From contig CAJUFE010000015.1 of assembly GCA_910585635.1 (NCBI GenBank), positions 1 to 64,000 of the forward strand: a DNA stretch of 64,000 nt, written 5' to 3'. Below, piece after piece: positions 25,185 through 34,075 of the stretch. A program made the position numbers and the translations under genes. The notes under the pieces are model-generated. The model saw nothing but the letters and a program-made list of their open reading frames with translations, was not told where the DNA came from and made no database searches. Origin of the DNA: an uncultured Lachnospiraceae bacterium (GTDB lineage: Bacteria > Bacillota > Clostridia > Lachnospirales > Lachnospiraceae). Within the stretch, counting starts at the first letter, position 1, and each line of letters begins with the position of its first letter.

Positions 25185-26795
25185 ATGCCATATTTAGAAA
25201 GTGTCCAAGAGCTTCTGGAAGCCAAAGAGGGCGAACACGTCCAATTCAAGGAAGCTAAAAATCGTTTTGACTTTGGAGAGGCGGCGAAATGCTGCTGCGC
25301 TTTGGCCAACGATGGCGGCGGTAAGCTGGTATTCGGCATTACAGATAAAAGACCACGAAGTGTGGTCGGAAGCGCAGCTTTTGATCAGCCGGAGCGTACC
25401 CGCATGGGCTTGATCGAGAAACTGAGGATCAATGTTGACTTTCAGCTTTTCGACTATAACGGAAAACGGGTTCTGGTTTTTGATGTGAAGAGCCGTCCGA
25501 TCGGCTTGCCGGTACAATGTGATGGCGTAGCATGGATCTATGAAGGCGATACACTAAAGCCTATGCCGGAGGATATGCGCCGCAGTATCTATGAAGAGAC
25601 CGGCGGCGATTTCTCCGGGACGATCTGCGTCGGAGCAACGGTTGATGACTTGGATGAAACCGCTATTGAAAACTTCCGTACCAAGTGGATCGAAAAGAGC
25701 GGCAAAAAGCAGCTTGCCACGCTTTCAAAAGAACAGCTTCTCCATGATTGCGGTGCGATCACGGATGACGGCGTGACATATGCAGCCTTGATCCTGTTCG
25801 GAAAGAACGCAGCGATCATCAAGTATCTGCCGCAGGCAGAGATCATTTTTGAATACCGCTCTTCCGAAGCGTCGGGACCGGCAAATCAAAGAGAAGAGTT
25901 TAAGGTGGGCTTCTTCGCGTGTTATGACCGCGTTTGGGAGCTTGTCAATCTGCGGAACGACAAGCAGCATTATCAGGAAGGCTTTTTCGTATTTGACATT
26001 GCGACATTCAATGAGCGTGTTGTCCGAGAAGCGATCTTGAATGCAGTGAGCCATAGAAACTACCAGTTTGGCGGCAGCATATTTGTCCGTCAGTTCCGGG
26101 ACAGGCTGGTTGTGGAAAGTCCCGGCGGGCTGCCGTTCGGCATCACACTTGACAATATGCTGGATCGTCAGCTGCCACGCAATCGGCGCATTGCGGAGAT
26201 CCTTTCGCTGTGCGGCATGGTTGAGCGTTCCGGACAGGGTATGAACCTGATGTTTGAATTAAGTGTGCAGGAGGCAAAGCCGCTCCCCGATTTCACAGGG
26301 ACAGACGACTTTTTCGTCAGTGTCACGCTGAATGGTTTGATCATTGATAAATCTATGCTTTTGGTTATCGATCGGATAAGTGAAAGAGGCTCAGAGCTGC
26401 TTTCAACGGAAGATTTTCTGGTTATTGACGCGCTGTATCATGAGCGACCGCTCACTGAAAAAATGCAGTCTCGGTTGGACCGACTGATAGAAATGGGCAT
26501 TGTCGAGCATATCGGTCGAAAAAAGTTTGTTCTCGCAAGAAGCCTGTATGCTGCGACTGGCAAGACTGGTGTGCATACGAGACACGTCGGTTTGGATCGG
26601 GATACAAACAAGGAATTGCTTCTAAAGCATATACGGCAAAATAATACGGTTGGCACTCCATTCAAAGAATTACAGCAAGTTTTACCGGGGCATAGTCGCA
26701 ACCAGATACAAGTGTTGATGCGGGAACTCAAAGAGGATGGAAAAGTGGTTTGTAGAGGTAAAACCCATGCAGCAAAGTGGTATATTGTAAAGTGA
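25185..26795 (+). CDS. AlbA_2 (Schlafen-like) and HATPase_c_4 domain protein, probably acquired
   Basis: A 536-residue putative DNA-binding or regulatory protein. Residues 1-120 are the AlbA_2/Schlafen-like domain (EGEHVQFKEAKNRF, then ALANDGGGKLVFGI). The middle has the RecG-like HATPase_c_4 region with NERVVREAILNAVSHRNY and ERSGQGMNLM. The C terminus holds winged-helix-like segments. The start is ATG 25185 behind GAGGAGAAA. Base and codon use are visibly more AT-rich than the neighbours (many ATT, TTT and GAA codons), which suggests horizontal transfer. Members of this architecture are often called transcriptional regulators, and some sit in defence islands. The function here is not established. 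Confidence 0.8.
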   Translation: MPYLESVQELLEAKEGEHVQFKEAKNRFDFGEAAKCCCALANDGGGKLVFGITDKRPRSVVGSAAFDQPERTRMGLIEKLRINVDFQLFDYNGKRVLVFDVKSRPIGLPVQCDGVAWIYEGDTLKPMPEDMRRSIYEETGGDFSGTICVGATVDDLDETAIENFRTKWIEKSGKKQLATLSKEQLLHDCGAITDDGVTYAALILFGKNAAIIKYLPQAEIIFEYRSSEASGPANQREEFKVGFFACYDRVWELVNLRNDKQHYQEGFFVFDIATFNERVVREAILNAVSHRNYQFGGSIFVRQFRDRLVVESPGGLPFGITLDNMLDRQLPRNRRIAEILSLCGMVERSGQGMNLMFELSVQEAKPLPDFTGTDDFFVSVTLNGLIIDKSMLLVIDRISERGSELLSTEDFLVIDALYHERPLTEKMQSRLDRLIEMGIVEHIGRKKFVLARSLYAATGKTGVHTRHVGLDRDTNKELLLKHIRQNNTVGTPFKELQQVLPGHSRNQIQVLMRELKEDGKVVCRGKTHAAKWYIVK

Positions 26796-26821
26796 TCTGA
26801 GAAGGTGTCATTTAAAACTTA

Positions 26822-26860
26822 ATTGCGACCTAATTGCGATCAGGTCGCAATAGTCGCAAT
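26822..26860. promoter_or_regulatory. Cluster of ATTGCGAC/GTCGCAAT sites
   Basis: ATTGCGAC (26822-26829), ATTGCGAT (26833-26840), GTCGCAAT (26844-26851) and GTCGCAAT (26853-26860) form two forward and two inverted copies of one octamer. This is the signature of a cooperative operator, or of a site recognised by the AlbA_2/HATPase protein encoded just upstream. Confidence 0.6.
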
Positions 26861-26869
26861 ATTGATGCC

Positions 26870-27010
26870 CAAATGGGTGGAGGGATCATTGATATGGGAA
26901 GACTGATCTCTGAGAAATGTGCTACTGGGCAAGCCGAGTGCGAACAACGTTTCCGGCAGCTCAAAGCAAACGAGGAAGAACTCAGCCAAAAGGCATCAAC
27001 AGGAGGCTAT
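26870..27010 (+). other. Open frame without a recognisable gene upstream of the HAD gene
   Basis: A reading frame is in phase with the HAD gene through here and encodes a charged, Glu/Gln-rich segment. It has no ribosome site of its own and no family resemblance that I see. It may be the decayed tail of a gene lost with the AT-rich insertion. Base composition changes back to GC-rich at about 27010. Confidence 0.3.
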
Positions 27011-27676
27011 ATGAAAAAAGCAGTCATATTCGACATGGACGGAGTCCTGATCGACAGTGAGCCGGTATACCTGGCCCATCTTAGGCACTTTTTGGAGGAG
27101 AACCATTGCAGGGTCGATGAAGAGCTGCTCCAGGCCATGGCCGGGGCCAGCTCGAAAAAAACCTGGGGCCTGATGGCACAGATGTGGCATAAAGAGACGT
27201 CCCCGGAGAGTATCCAGGCGCGTTACAGGGAAGCATACCCGGACTTCCAGGCCCCCTACAGTAAGGTCCTGTTCCCCGGTGTGCGGGAGCTTTTGGCCTG
27301 GCTGGGGGAAGTGCAGATCACAGCGGCGATCGCCTCTTCCTCTTCGGAGCGGTCGATCCGCCGGATGCTCATGGAGACAGAGCTGGAGGCGTATTTTTCC
27401 TGCCTTGTCAGCGGGGAGATGTTCAAGGAGAGCAAGCCGGATCCAGAGATCTATCTCTATACCCTAGGCCAGCTGGGGCTGCCGGCAGAGGAATGTATCG
27501 TGGTGGAGGACTCCACCTACGGGATCAGCGCGGCCAAGGCAGCCGGGCTGGAGGTGGTGGCGAGGAGAGACACCCGCTTCCCCTTTGATCAGTCGGAGGC
27601 GGACTATCTGGTCGAGAGGACCTGCCAGCTTAAAGAGGTGCTGACCGGGGCGTGGCTGCCTTCCCATCTCGTATAA
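27011..27676 (+). CDS. HAD-superfamily hydrolase, beta-phosphoglucomutase-like
   Basis: A 221-residue HAD phosphatase or phosphomutase. Motif I is FDMDGVLIDSEP with nucleophile Asp8 and acid/base Asp10, motif II is ASSSS, motif III Lys is in KESKPDPEIY and motif IV is VVEDSTYGI. The cap domain is the small helical type. The start is ATG 27011 with AGGAGG directly upstream, although the frame is open further 5'. A terminator follows at 27721. The substrate is unknown, a sugar phosphate being most likely. Confidence 0.88.
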   Translation: MKKAVIFDMDGVLIDSEPVYLAHLRHFLEENHCRVDEELLQAMAGASSKKTWGLMAQMWHKETSPESIQARYREAYPDFQAPYSKVLFPGVRELLAWLGEVQITAAIASSSSERSIRRMLMETELEAYFSCLVSGEMFKESKPDPEIYLYTLGQLGLPAEECIVVEDSTYGISAAKAAGLEVVARRDTRFPFDQSEADYLVERTCQLKEVLTGAWLPSHLV

Positions 27677-27720
27677 AGATCCTATTTGGGGATATCCTAT
27701 CATATGGTAAAGTGTGTGGA

Positions 27721-27752
27721 CCGGGAGTGATGAACGCGCTCCCGGCTTTTTT
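27721..27752 (+). terminator. Rho-independent terminator after the HAD gene
   Basis: CCGGGAG (27721-27727) pairs perfectly with CTCCCGG (27739-27745), followed by CTTTTTT. Confidence 0.85.
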
Positions 27753-27821
27753 CTACAATGCAGAGACCTGACAAGATCGTCCTGTGGGATGGCATCCCAT
27801 AGGAAAGGCGGAGAGGAAAAA

Positions 27822-29963
27822 ATGATGGCAAACCGATTATGTAATGAAAAGTCCCCCTATCTTTTACAGCATAAGGATAACCCGGTGGATTGGTATCCCT
27901 GGTGTGAGGAGGCCTTCCAGAGGGCCAGAAAGGAGGATAAGCCGATCTTTTTGAGCATCGGCTATTCCACCTGTCATTGGTGCCATGTGATGGCCCATCA
28001 GTCTTTTGAGGACGAGGAGGTGGCCGCCCTCTTAAACCGCGGCTATATCAGCATCAAGGTGGACCGGGAGGAGAGACCGGACATCGATGCCGTCTATATG
28101 GCCGCCTGCCAGGCGGTCACAGGGAATGGGGGATGGCCGCTGACGGTCATCATGACGCCGGAGCAGAAGCCCTTTTTTGTAGGTACCTATCTCCCGAAAA
28201 GGCAGGCTTTCGGACATCCCGGGCTGCTCCAGGTCCTGGAGGAGGTCCTGGAGCTGTGGAGGGAGAGGCGGGAGGAGTTGATAAAGAGCGGTGAGGCGGT
28301 CACGGCGGCAGTCCGCGGGATGGGACGGGCAGGCCAGGAGGCGCCGGAGCGAGGGCTCTTCCATCAGGCTTATCAGACCTTTTTACAGCAGTTCGATCCG
28401 GTGTGGGGAGGCTTTGGACGAGCGCCGAGATTCCCTTCGCCCCATAACCTGCTGTTCTTGATGCGGTATGCCAAAGAGGAGCATGTGCCGATGGGACTCT
28501 TTATGGCGGAACGGACCCTGGAGGCTATGGCAAGGGGCGGGATCTTCGACCAGATCGGCGGCGGTTTTTCCCGCTATTCCACCGATGAAAAATGGCTGGT
28601 CCCCCATTTTGAAAAGATGCTCTATGACAATGCGCTGCTGATCTTAGCCTATCTGGAGGCTTACAGGATCACCGGGAAGGAAACGTACGCGGACATCGTC
28701 CGGCGCACGGCGGACTATATCCTCCGGGAACTGACCGATGAGCAGGGGGGTTTTTACTGTGGACAGGACGCGGACAGTGACGGCGTGGAAGGAAAGTATT
28801 ATCTGTTGACCCCGGAGGAGGTGGAGGCAGTCCTTGGACCAGAGGAGGGAAAAGCCTTCTGCTCCCGATACGGTATCACCCCTGGAGGCGTTCTTGAGGG
28901 AAAGAGCATCCCCCACCGGATCGGGAGGGACGGGGAAGGGCAGTGGGCCGTGGCTGGGCGTATGGACTTGGGGCAACCGGCCCATAGCCAGATGGATCCC
29001 GGTCAGGTGGGCCATGGTCAGATGGATCCCGGTCAGACGGGGCATGGTCAGACAGGTCATGGGCAGGAGGAGGGCTGGTGTCAAAAGCTGTACCGATACC
29101 GGAAGGAGAGGACCGATCTTCACCGTGACGATAAGATCCTGCTCGCCTGGAATGCCTGGACGATGATCGCCCTGGCCAGGGCGGGGCGGCTCCTTAAGGA
29201 GGACTGTTACCTGGAGGCGGCGCAAAAGGCGGAGCATTTCGTGGAGACCTGTATGAACGGGGAGGAGGACCGACTCTACCACCGTTACCGGGAGGGGGAG
29301 CTGGGCTGCAAGGGACAGCTGGAGGATCAGGCGGTGTATGTGTTAGCGCAGCTGGAGCTGTACCGGGCCACCTTCCGGACGGACTATCTGGAAAAGGCAT
29401 TAGCCCGCGCCCGACAGATGGTGGAGCTGTTCGAGGACCCGGTGGAGGGAGGCTACTTTATGAGCGCGGCAGATGCCGGAGAGCTGATCACACGCCCTAA
29501 GGAGCTGTATGACGGGGCCATGCCCTCCGGGAATTCCGTGGCAGCCATGGCCCTCCAGAGGCTGGCTGCATTGACCGGTGAGCCGCGATGGCAGGAAGCC
29601 GCCGAAAGGCAGCTGGCCTACTGCGCCTATGGAGCCAAGGACTATCCATCGGGCTCCTCCTACGCCCTGTCCGCCATGGCGGAGGCCCTTTACCCACACC
29701 GGGAGCTGGTCTGTGCGGTGGGCGGCAGACATAAAGATCTGCCTGAAGGGCTGCGGGAAAAGCTGAGAAGCCTGCCCTCCTACGGGCTGGAGATCCTGGT
29801 CAAGACCTGGGAGACGGAGGATGCGCTGGCCAGATGTGCGCCATTTACAAAAGACTATCCGTTGCCCGAAGAGGGGGAGGTCTACTATCTGTGCGTGGAC
29901 GGGGCCTGTCGGGCGCCTGTCCGGGAGTGGGAGGCGGTCGAGAGGCTGCTCGCCGACGCCTGA
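27822..29963 (+). CDS. DUF255 thioredoxin-domain protein (YyaL/spermatogenesis-associated 20 family)
   Basis: A 713-residue cytoplasmic protein. The N-terminal DUF255 thioredoxin-like domain carries CHWCHVM near residue 50 and VDREERPDID, followed by an alpha/alpha-barrel region typical of N-acylglucosamine 2-epimerase-like folds. The biochemical function of the family is unsettled. The ATG at 27822 follows GGAGAGGAAAAA; an upstream open frame runs into the terminator. Anomaly: nucleotides about 28961-29070 encode an insertion of roughly 35 residues of repeated GHGQMDPGQ-type units inside the barrel region, absent from typical members as I recall them. Confidence 0.88.
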   Translation: MMANRLCNEKSPYLLQHKDNPVDWYPWCEEAFQRARKEDKPIFLSIGYSTCHWCHVMAHQSFEDEEVAALLNRGYISIKVDREERPDIDAVYMAACQAVTGNGGWPLTVIMTPEQKPFFVGTYLPKRQAFGHPGLLQVLEEVLELWRERREELIKSGEAVTAAVRGMGRAGQEAPERGLFHQAYQTFLQQFDPVWGGFGRAPRFPSPHNLLFLMRYAKEEHVPMGLFMAERTLEAMARGGIFDQIGGGFSRYSTDEKWLVPHFEKMLYDNALLILAYLEAYRITGKETYADIVRRTADYILRELTDEQGGFYCGQDADSDGVEGKYYLLTPEEVEAVLGPEEGKAFCSRYGITPGGVLEGKSIPHRIGRDGEGQWAVAGRMDLGQPAHSQMDPGQVGHGQMDPGQTGHGQTGHGQEEGWCQKLYRYRKERTDLHRDDKILLAWNAWTMIALARAGRLLKEDCYLEAAQKAEHFVETCMNGEEDRLYHRYREGELGCKGQLEDQAVYVLAQLELYRATFRTDYLEKALARARQMVELFEDPVEGGYFMSAADAGELITRPKELYDGAMPSGNSVAAMALQRLAALTGEPRWQEAAERQLAYCAYGAKDYPSGSSYALSAMAEALYPHRELVCAVGGRHKDLPEGLREKLRSLPSYGLEILVKTWETEDALARCAPFTKDYPLPEEGEVYYLCVDGACRAPVREWEAVERLLADA

Positions 29964-30029
29964 AGGAGACCTGGATAAGATCAGATCGGGCCGTGCCAGC
30001 GTTCTGGCTTGTGTACCACGATCCTATAC

Positions 30030-30064
30030 AATGCACGCAAGCATACGTTTGGGTGCATTTTTTT
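30030..30064 (+). terminator. Rho-independent terminator after the DUF255 gene
   Basis: AATGCAC (30030-30036) pairs with GTGCATT (30053-30059), followed by a run of T to 30064. Confidence 0.85.
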
Positions 30065-30134
30065 GATGTAAAATGAAACTATATAAGTTATAAAAGCTAA
30101 AAAGTGTCATGCTATCCTGCTGACAGCAAAACTA

Positions 30135-30163
30135 TTTACATCCAAGAAAAAACCCGCTATACT
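30135..30163 (+). promoter_or_regulatory. Promoter of the GH4/PTS operon
   Basis: TTTACA (30135-30140) and TATACT (30158-30163) have a 17-nt spacer. A leader of about 140 nt follows before the GH4 start. The leader has no hairpin that I would call. Confidence 0.75.
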
Positions 30164-30311
30164 ATGACCATCACATGTGAGAGACCTCATCTGAGGGAGA
30201 ACGATCGATAAAGAATGATAGTCAAGTAAAGCAAATGGCAGTACGTGCATCCGATGTTACGCAGACCGGTAAAGGCGGACCGAAAAGAGCACAGGCCAGA
30301 AAGGAAGGATC

Positions 30312-31637
30312 ATGAAAAGTTATAATGTATGTATCGTTGGCGGAGGGAGCACCTATACCCTTGGATTTTTAAAATCCTTTGTCCGGCTCCGTGAGGAATT
30401 TCCTTTAAAAAAGCTGGTACTCTTTGATATCGATCCAGATCGTCAGGAGCCGATCGGGAAGTATGGCCAGATCCTCTTTAAAGAGCGTTTTCCTGAGCTG
30501 GATTTCTCCTACACCACCGATATCGCAGAAGCGTACACCGGGATGGATTTCGTGTTCATGCAGATGCGGGCAGGGGGCCTGGATATGCGGGCCAAGGATG
30601 AGCACATCCCCTTAAGCATGGGGATGATCGGACAGGAGACCTGCGGGGCAGGCGGCATGGCATACGGCCTGCGTTCCTGCGTCGATATGATCAAGGCGGT
30701 CCACGACATCCGCAACTATGCGCCCAACGCTTGGATCCTCAACTACTCCAACCCTGCGGCGATCGTAGCCGAGGCGCTGCGCCGGGAGTTCCCCCAGGAT
30801 AAGCGTCTGCTGAACATCTGCGACCAGCCGGAAAATGTGGTCCGCTCCTGCAGCCGTCTCTTAGGCTGTGACTGGGAGGACTTAGATCCTGTGTACTTCG
30901 GCCTGAACCACTATGGCTGGTTCACCCACATGTATGACATGAAGACCGGGGAGGACTTAATGCCCGAGATCCGCCGCAGGATCAAGGAGAACGGCTTCCT
31001 GCCCCAGGATGCGGAACAGCGGGATCAGTCCTGGCTGGATACTTATGGCATGGTCCAGACCATCATGAACGACTTCCCGGATTTCCTGCCCAACACCTAC
31101 GACCAGTATTATCTCTATCCGGAATACAAGGCCAGCCACTTAAACCCGGACTTCACCCGTGCCGATGAGGTCAAGGCCGGACGGGAGAAGAGGGTCTTCA
31201 CCGAGTGTGCCGAGGTGATCGCAGCCGGTGAGGTAGGCGACCGTTTTGACGCGATCTCCGATGCCCATGCCGAGATGATGATCAAGGTAGCGGAATCCAT
31301 CGCCTACAATAAGAATGACCGCCACATCATCATCGTGGAGAACAATGGCGCGATCGCCAATATGCAGGATGATGCCATGGTAGAGGTGGCCTGCGAGCTG
31401 GGCGCTAACGGCCCCCGCCCCCTGGGTGTAGGGAACATCCCCCAGTTCTACTTAGGCCTTTTGGTGAACCAGGTCTCTGTGGAAAAGCTGCTGGTAGACG
31501 CCTTCTTTGAGAACAGCTACCAGAAGGCGCTGGAGGCCTTCACCTTGAGCCGTCTGGTGGGCGACGCAAAGAAAGCCCGCAAGATCTTAGACGCTCTCCT
31601 TGAGGTCAATAAGGGGATGTGGCCTGAACTGCACTGA
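30312..31637 (+). CDS. GH4 family 6-phospho-alpha-glucosidase
   Basis: A 441-residue NAD- and divalent-metal-dependent glycosidase, the same length as MalH/GlvA. It hydrolyses PTS-phosphorylated alpha-glucosides such as maltose-6-phosphate in the cytoplasm. The N-terminal dinucleotide loop is VGGGSTYT (9-16). Metal ligands are Cys170 and His200, and Asp171 corresponds to the proposed general acid. AAGGAAGG precedes the ATG. The PTS gene downstream supplies the phosphorylated disaccharide. Substrate assignment (alpha versus beta or galactoside) rests on overall resemblance to the maltose group. Confidence 0.88.
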   Translation: MKSYNVCIVGGGSTYTLGFLKSFVRLREEFPLKKLVLFDIDPDRQEPIGKYGQILFKERFPELDFSYTTDIAEAYTGMDFVFMQMRAGGLDMRAKDEHIPLSMGMIGQETCGAGGMAYGLRSCVDMIKAVHDIRNYAPNAWILNYSNPAAIVAEALRREFPQDKRLLNICDQPENVVRSCSRLLGCDWEDLDPVYFGLNHYGWFTHMYDMKTGEDLMPEIRRRIKENGFLPQDAEQRDQSWLDTYGMVQTIMNDFPDFLPNTYDQYYLYPEYKASHLNPDFTRADEVKAGREKRVFTECAEVIAAGEVGDRFDAISDAHAEMMIKVAESIAYNKNDRHIIIVENNGAIANMQDDAMVEVACELGANGPRPLGVGNIPQFYLGLLVNQVSVEKLLVDAFFENSYQKALEAFTLSRLVGDAKKARKILDALLEVNKGMWPELH

Positions 31638-31845
31638 TAGAGCACCTGTTTGTGACCGTTCAGATCCCCTGGACGGTCACGGCATCCGGCCGTTGAAGAT
31701 CGCTGCGCGATAGGCCGGATGCTTGCGACCACTACGCTTTCGTACGATCAGCGCGGCACATGTCCTTGCCTTACGGGGCAGTGCTATGAGGGGCGCAGAC
31801 CTGTAAGGCCGTTACGAAAGTGCATATCCTTGGAGGGTTAGACCA
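31638..31845 (+). other. Structured intergenic leader before the PTS gene, with family 2 hairpin copy 3
   Basis: Three nested structures are visible. GTGACCGT...ACGGTCAC (31652-31680) belongs to the same small hairpin family as 5109 and 16677. A perfect GCATCCGGCC (31682-31691)/GGCCGGATGC (31713-31722) stem follows. Then come distant arms CGCTTTCGTA and TTACGAAAGTG. There is no T-run after them, so they may affect processing or translation between GH4 and the PTS gene rather than terminate. Confidence 0.55.
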
Positions 31846-33918
31846 GTGAAAAAGAATAAGATCATGGATTTCTTCTCCGCCCTTGGACGCAGCCTGCTGA
31901 TGCCGATCGCCGCTCTGGCGGCCTGCGGCATCTTCCTGGGGCTTTCCTCGGCGCTGATGAAGGCCCAGGTACAGGCGGCCGTCCCGTTCCTGTCCCAAAC
32001 CTACATATATTTCATCATCTTTACGATCAACAAGGTGGCAGGCGTAGTCTTTACCCTGATCCCTGTGCTGTTCGCGATCTCCATCGCCTTCGGCATGGTC
32101 AAAGAAGAAAAGGAGATCGCGGCATTTGCCGGTTTCGTGGGCTACTACACATTCCTGGTGGCTTCTTCCGCGATGATCAACAGCGGTTTTATGGATTTTA
32201 GCGCCCTGAAGATCTCCAGCATCCTGGGCGTGGAGACCCTGGATATGGGCGCGGTGGCCGGCATCATCATCGGCCTTATCGCCGCAAAGCTGCATGAGCG
32301 CTACCATAAGATCTCCTTCCCTGTAGCGATCTCCTTTTACGGCGGCAAACGGTTCGTGGCGCTGGCTGTGATCCTAGCCTCCACGGTGGTGGGCCTGGTG
32401 GCGCCCTTTGTCTGGTCACCGGTCTCCATGGCGATCAACAGCTTAGGCGGGGCCATCTCCGCGGCAGGGCTTTTCGGGGTCTTCGGCTATGGCTTTTTGG
32501 AACGTCTGCTGATCCCCACCGGCCTGCATCATGTGCTCAACGGCATTTTCCGCACCACCGCGATCGGCGGTGTCTATGAGGGCGTAGAAGGCTGTCTGAA
32601 CATCTTCCTGCAGTTCGTGGACCAGGTGGACCTTTCGGAGCTGGCGCCATACACCATCTTCCTTGGCCAGGGGAAGATGCCCATGATGATGTTCGGTCTC
32701 CCCGCGGCGGCGCTGGCGATCTACCAGACCTCTCCGGAAGAGAAGAAGAACAAGGTCAAGGCGCTGATGATCGCAGGCGTAGCGGCAAGCATCGTTTCCG
32801 GTATCACGGAGCCCCTGGAATTTGCCTTCATGTTCGTGGCGCCCCAGCTGTTCTTGTTCCATGCGGTCATGGGCGGCATCTCCTTCGCCTCCATGGCGGC
32901 GCTCCATGTGATCATCGGCAATACCGGCGGCGGGCTCATCGACTACCTGATCTGGGGCGTGTTCCAGCCAGGTTCCAACTGGTACTGGGTGATCGTGGTG
33001 GGTATCCCCTTTGCGGTCGTCTACTACCTGGTGTTCAAGAGATATCTGACGGCCAAGGGGCTCTCGATCGAGGTGGCGGAGGAGGATGAGGAGGACGCCA
33101 GCTCCGTCCTCAGCCTGGACGACCAGCAGCGGGCCAGATCCTACCGGATCATCGAAGGGCTGGGCGGCTTTGACAATATCGTTGAGGTCAACAACTGTCT
33201 GACCCGTCTCCGTGTGGATCTGGTGGATCCGAAAAAGGTGCGGGAGGATCTTCTGAAAAAGACAGGCTCCTCCGGGTTCATCCGTCCCAGTGAAAAGCAC
33301 ATCCAGGTGGTCTATGGTCCGAAGGTAGAGACCATCGCGGCCAATGTCCGGGAATGCTTAAAGGCGGGCAAGGACGCCGCGGAAGCCTTTATGGCGATGC
33401 AGACCGCAGCGGCAAAGATCGAGGACGAGGCCCAGTCGGACAGCACAAAGGGTGCAGGAGGGAGCGGGCTGGAGCTGAAAGCGCCGGTCAGCGGCCTGGT
33501 ACGCCCTATGAGCGGAGCAAAGGATGAGACCTTCGCCTCCTGTATGATGGGCGGCGGCGTGGTCATCGTCCCCACAGAGGATACGATCGTGGCGCCCTGT
33601 GATGGCACGGTCACCCTGTGTTCCGAGGCGAACAAGCACGCCATCGGACTGCAGAGCGACAGCGGCCAGGAGCTGATCATCCATGTGGGCGTGGATACCG
33701 TCTCTTTGAACGGAAAGGGGTTCACCCTGCTCAAGGAGCAGGGGAGCAAGATGGTGACCGGAGAGCCGCTCTTACGCTTTGACCGAAAAGCGATCGAAGC
33801 AGAGGGCCTCTGCTCCGACATCATGCTGATCTTGATCGGCTGCGGTGAGGAGGCTGGCGTGCACTATACGACCGGCATCCAGGCGAAGGCAGGAGAGACG
33901 ACAGTGGCCAGCCGCTGA
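31846..33918 (+). CDS. PTS transporter EIICBA, glucose/maltose-alpha-glucoside family
   Basis: A 690-residue fused permease. EIIC (about 1-400, ten or so membrane segments, ITEPLEFAFMF signature) is followed by EIIB with phospho-cysteine C451 in NNCLTRLR and a C-terminal EIIA-Glc domain with H613 in IIHVGVDTV. It imports and phosphorylates an alpha-glucoside for the GH4 enzyme upstream. The start is GTG 31846, with TGGAGGG as ribosome site. Linkers around residue 405-425 and 530-545 are acidic and Ser/Gly-rich. All phosphorylation sites are intact. Confidence 0.88.
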   Translation: MKKNKIMDFFSALGRSLLMPIAALAACGIFLGLSSALMKAQVQAAVPFLSQTYIYFIIFTINKVAGVVFTLIPVLFAISIAFGMVKEEKEIAAFAGFVGYYTFLVASSAMINSGFMDFSALKISSILGVETLDMGAVAGIIIGLIAAKLHERYHKISFPVAISFYGGKRFVALAVILASTVVGLVAPFVWSPVSMAINSLGGAISAAGLFGVFGYGFLERLLIPTGLHHVLNGIFRTTAIGGVYEGVEGCLNIFLQFVDQVDLSELAPYTIFLGQGKMPMMMFGLPAAALAIYQTSPEEKKNKVKALMIAGVAASIVSGITEPLEFAFMFVAPQLFLFHAVMGGISFASMAALHVIIGNTGGGLIDYLIWGVFQPGSNWYWVIVVGIPFAVVYYLVFKRYLTAKGLSIEVAEEDEEDASSVLSLDDQQRARSYRIIEGLGGFDNIVEVNNCLTRLRVDLVDPKKVREDLLKKTGSSGFIRPSEKHIQVVYGPKVETIAANVRECLKAGKDAAEAFMAMQTAAAKIEDEAQSDSTKGAGGSGLELKAPVSGLVRPMSGAKDETFASCMMGGGVVIVPTEDTIVAPCDGTVTLCSEANKHAIGLQSDSGQELIIHVGVDTVSLNGKGFTLLKEQGSKMVTGEPLLRFDRKAIEAEGLCSDIMLILIGCGEEAGVHYTTGIQAKAGETTVASR

Positions 33919-34036
33919 TCGGTCTGCCAGGAGCCGCCTGGGGTCCCGGCAGCCATGGGCAGGCAGGGCGCAGAGAGATGGAACGTCATGTGCCTGGCGG
34001 AAGGATCTGGCAAAAAGATCGTACAAAAACGAACGC

Positions 34037-34075
34037 ACAAAAAAGGATCCCTGTTTTTCAGGGACCCTTTTTGTG
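34037..34075. terminator. Bidirectional terminator between convergent genes
   Basis: GGATCCCTG (34045-34053) pairs with CAGGGACCC (34059-34067), flanked by A-run and T-run on the respective sides. It serves the PTS gene on the plus strand, and it contains the stop codon (34058-34060) of the minus-strand regulator. Confidence 0.85.
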
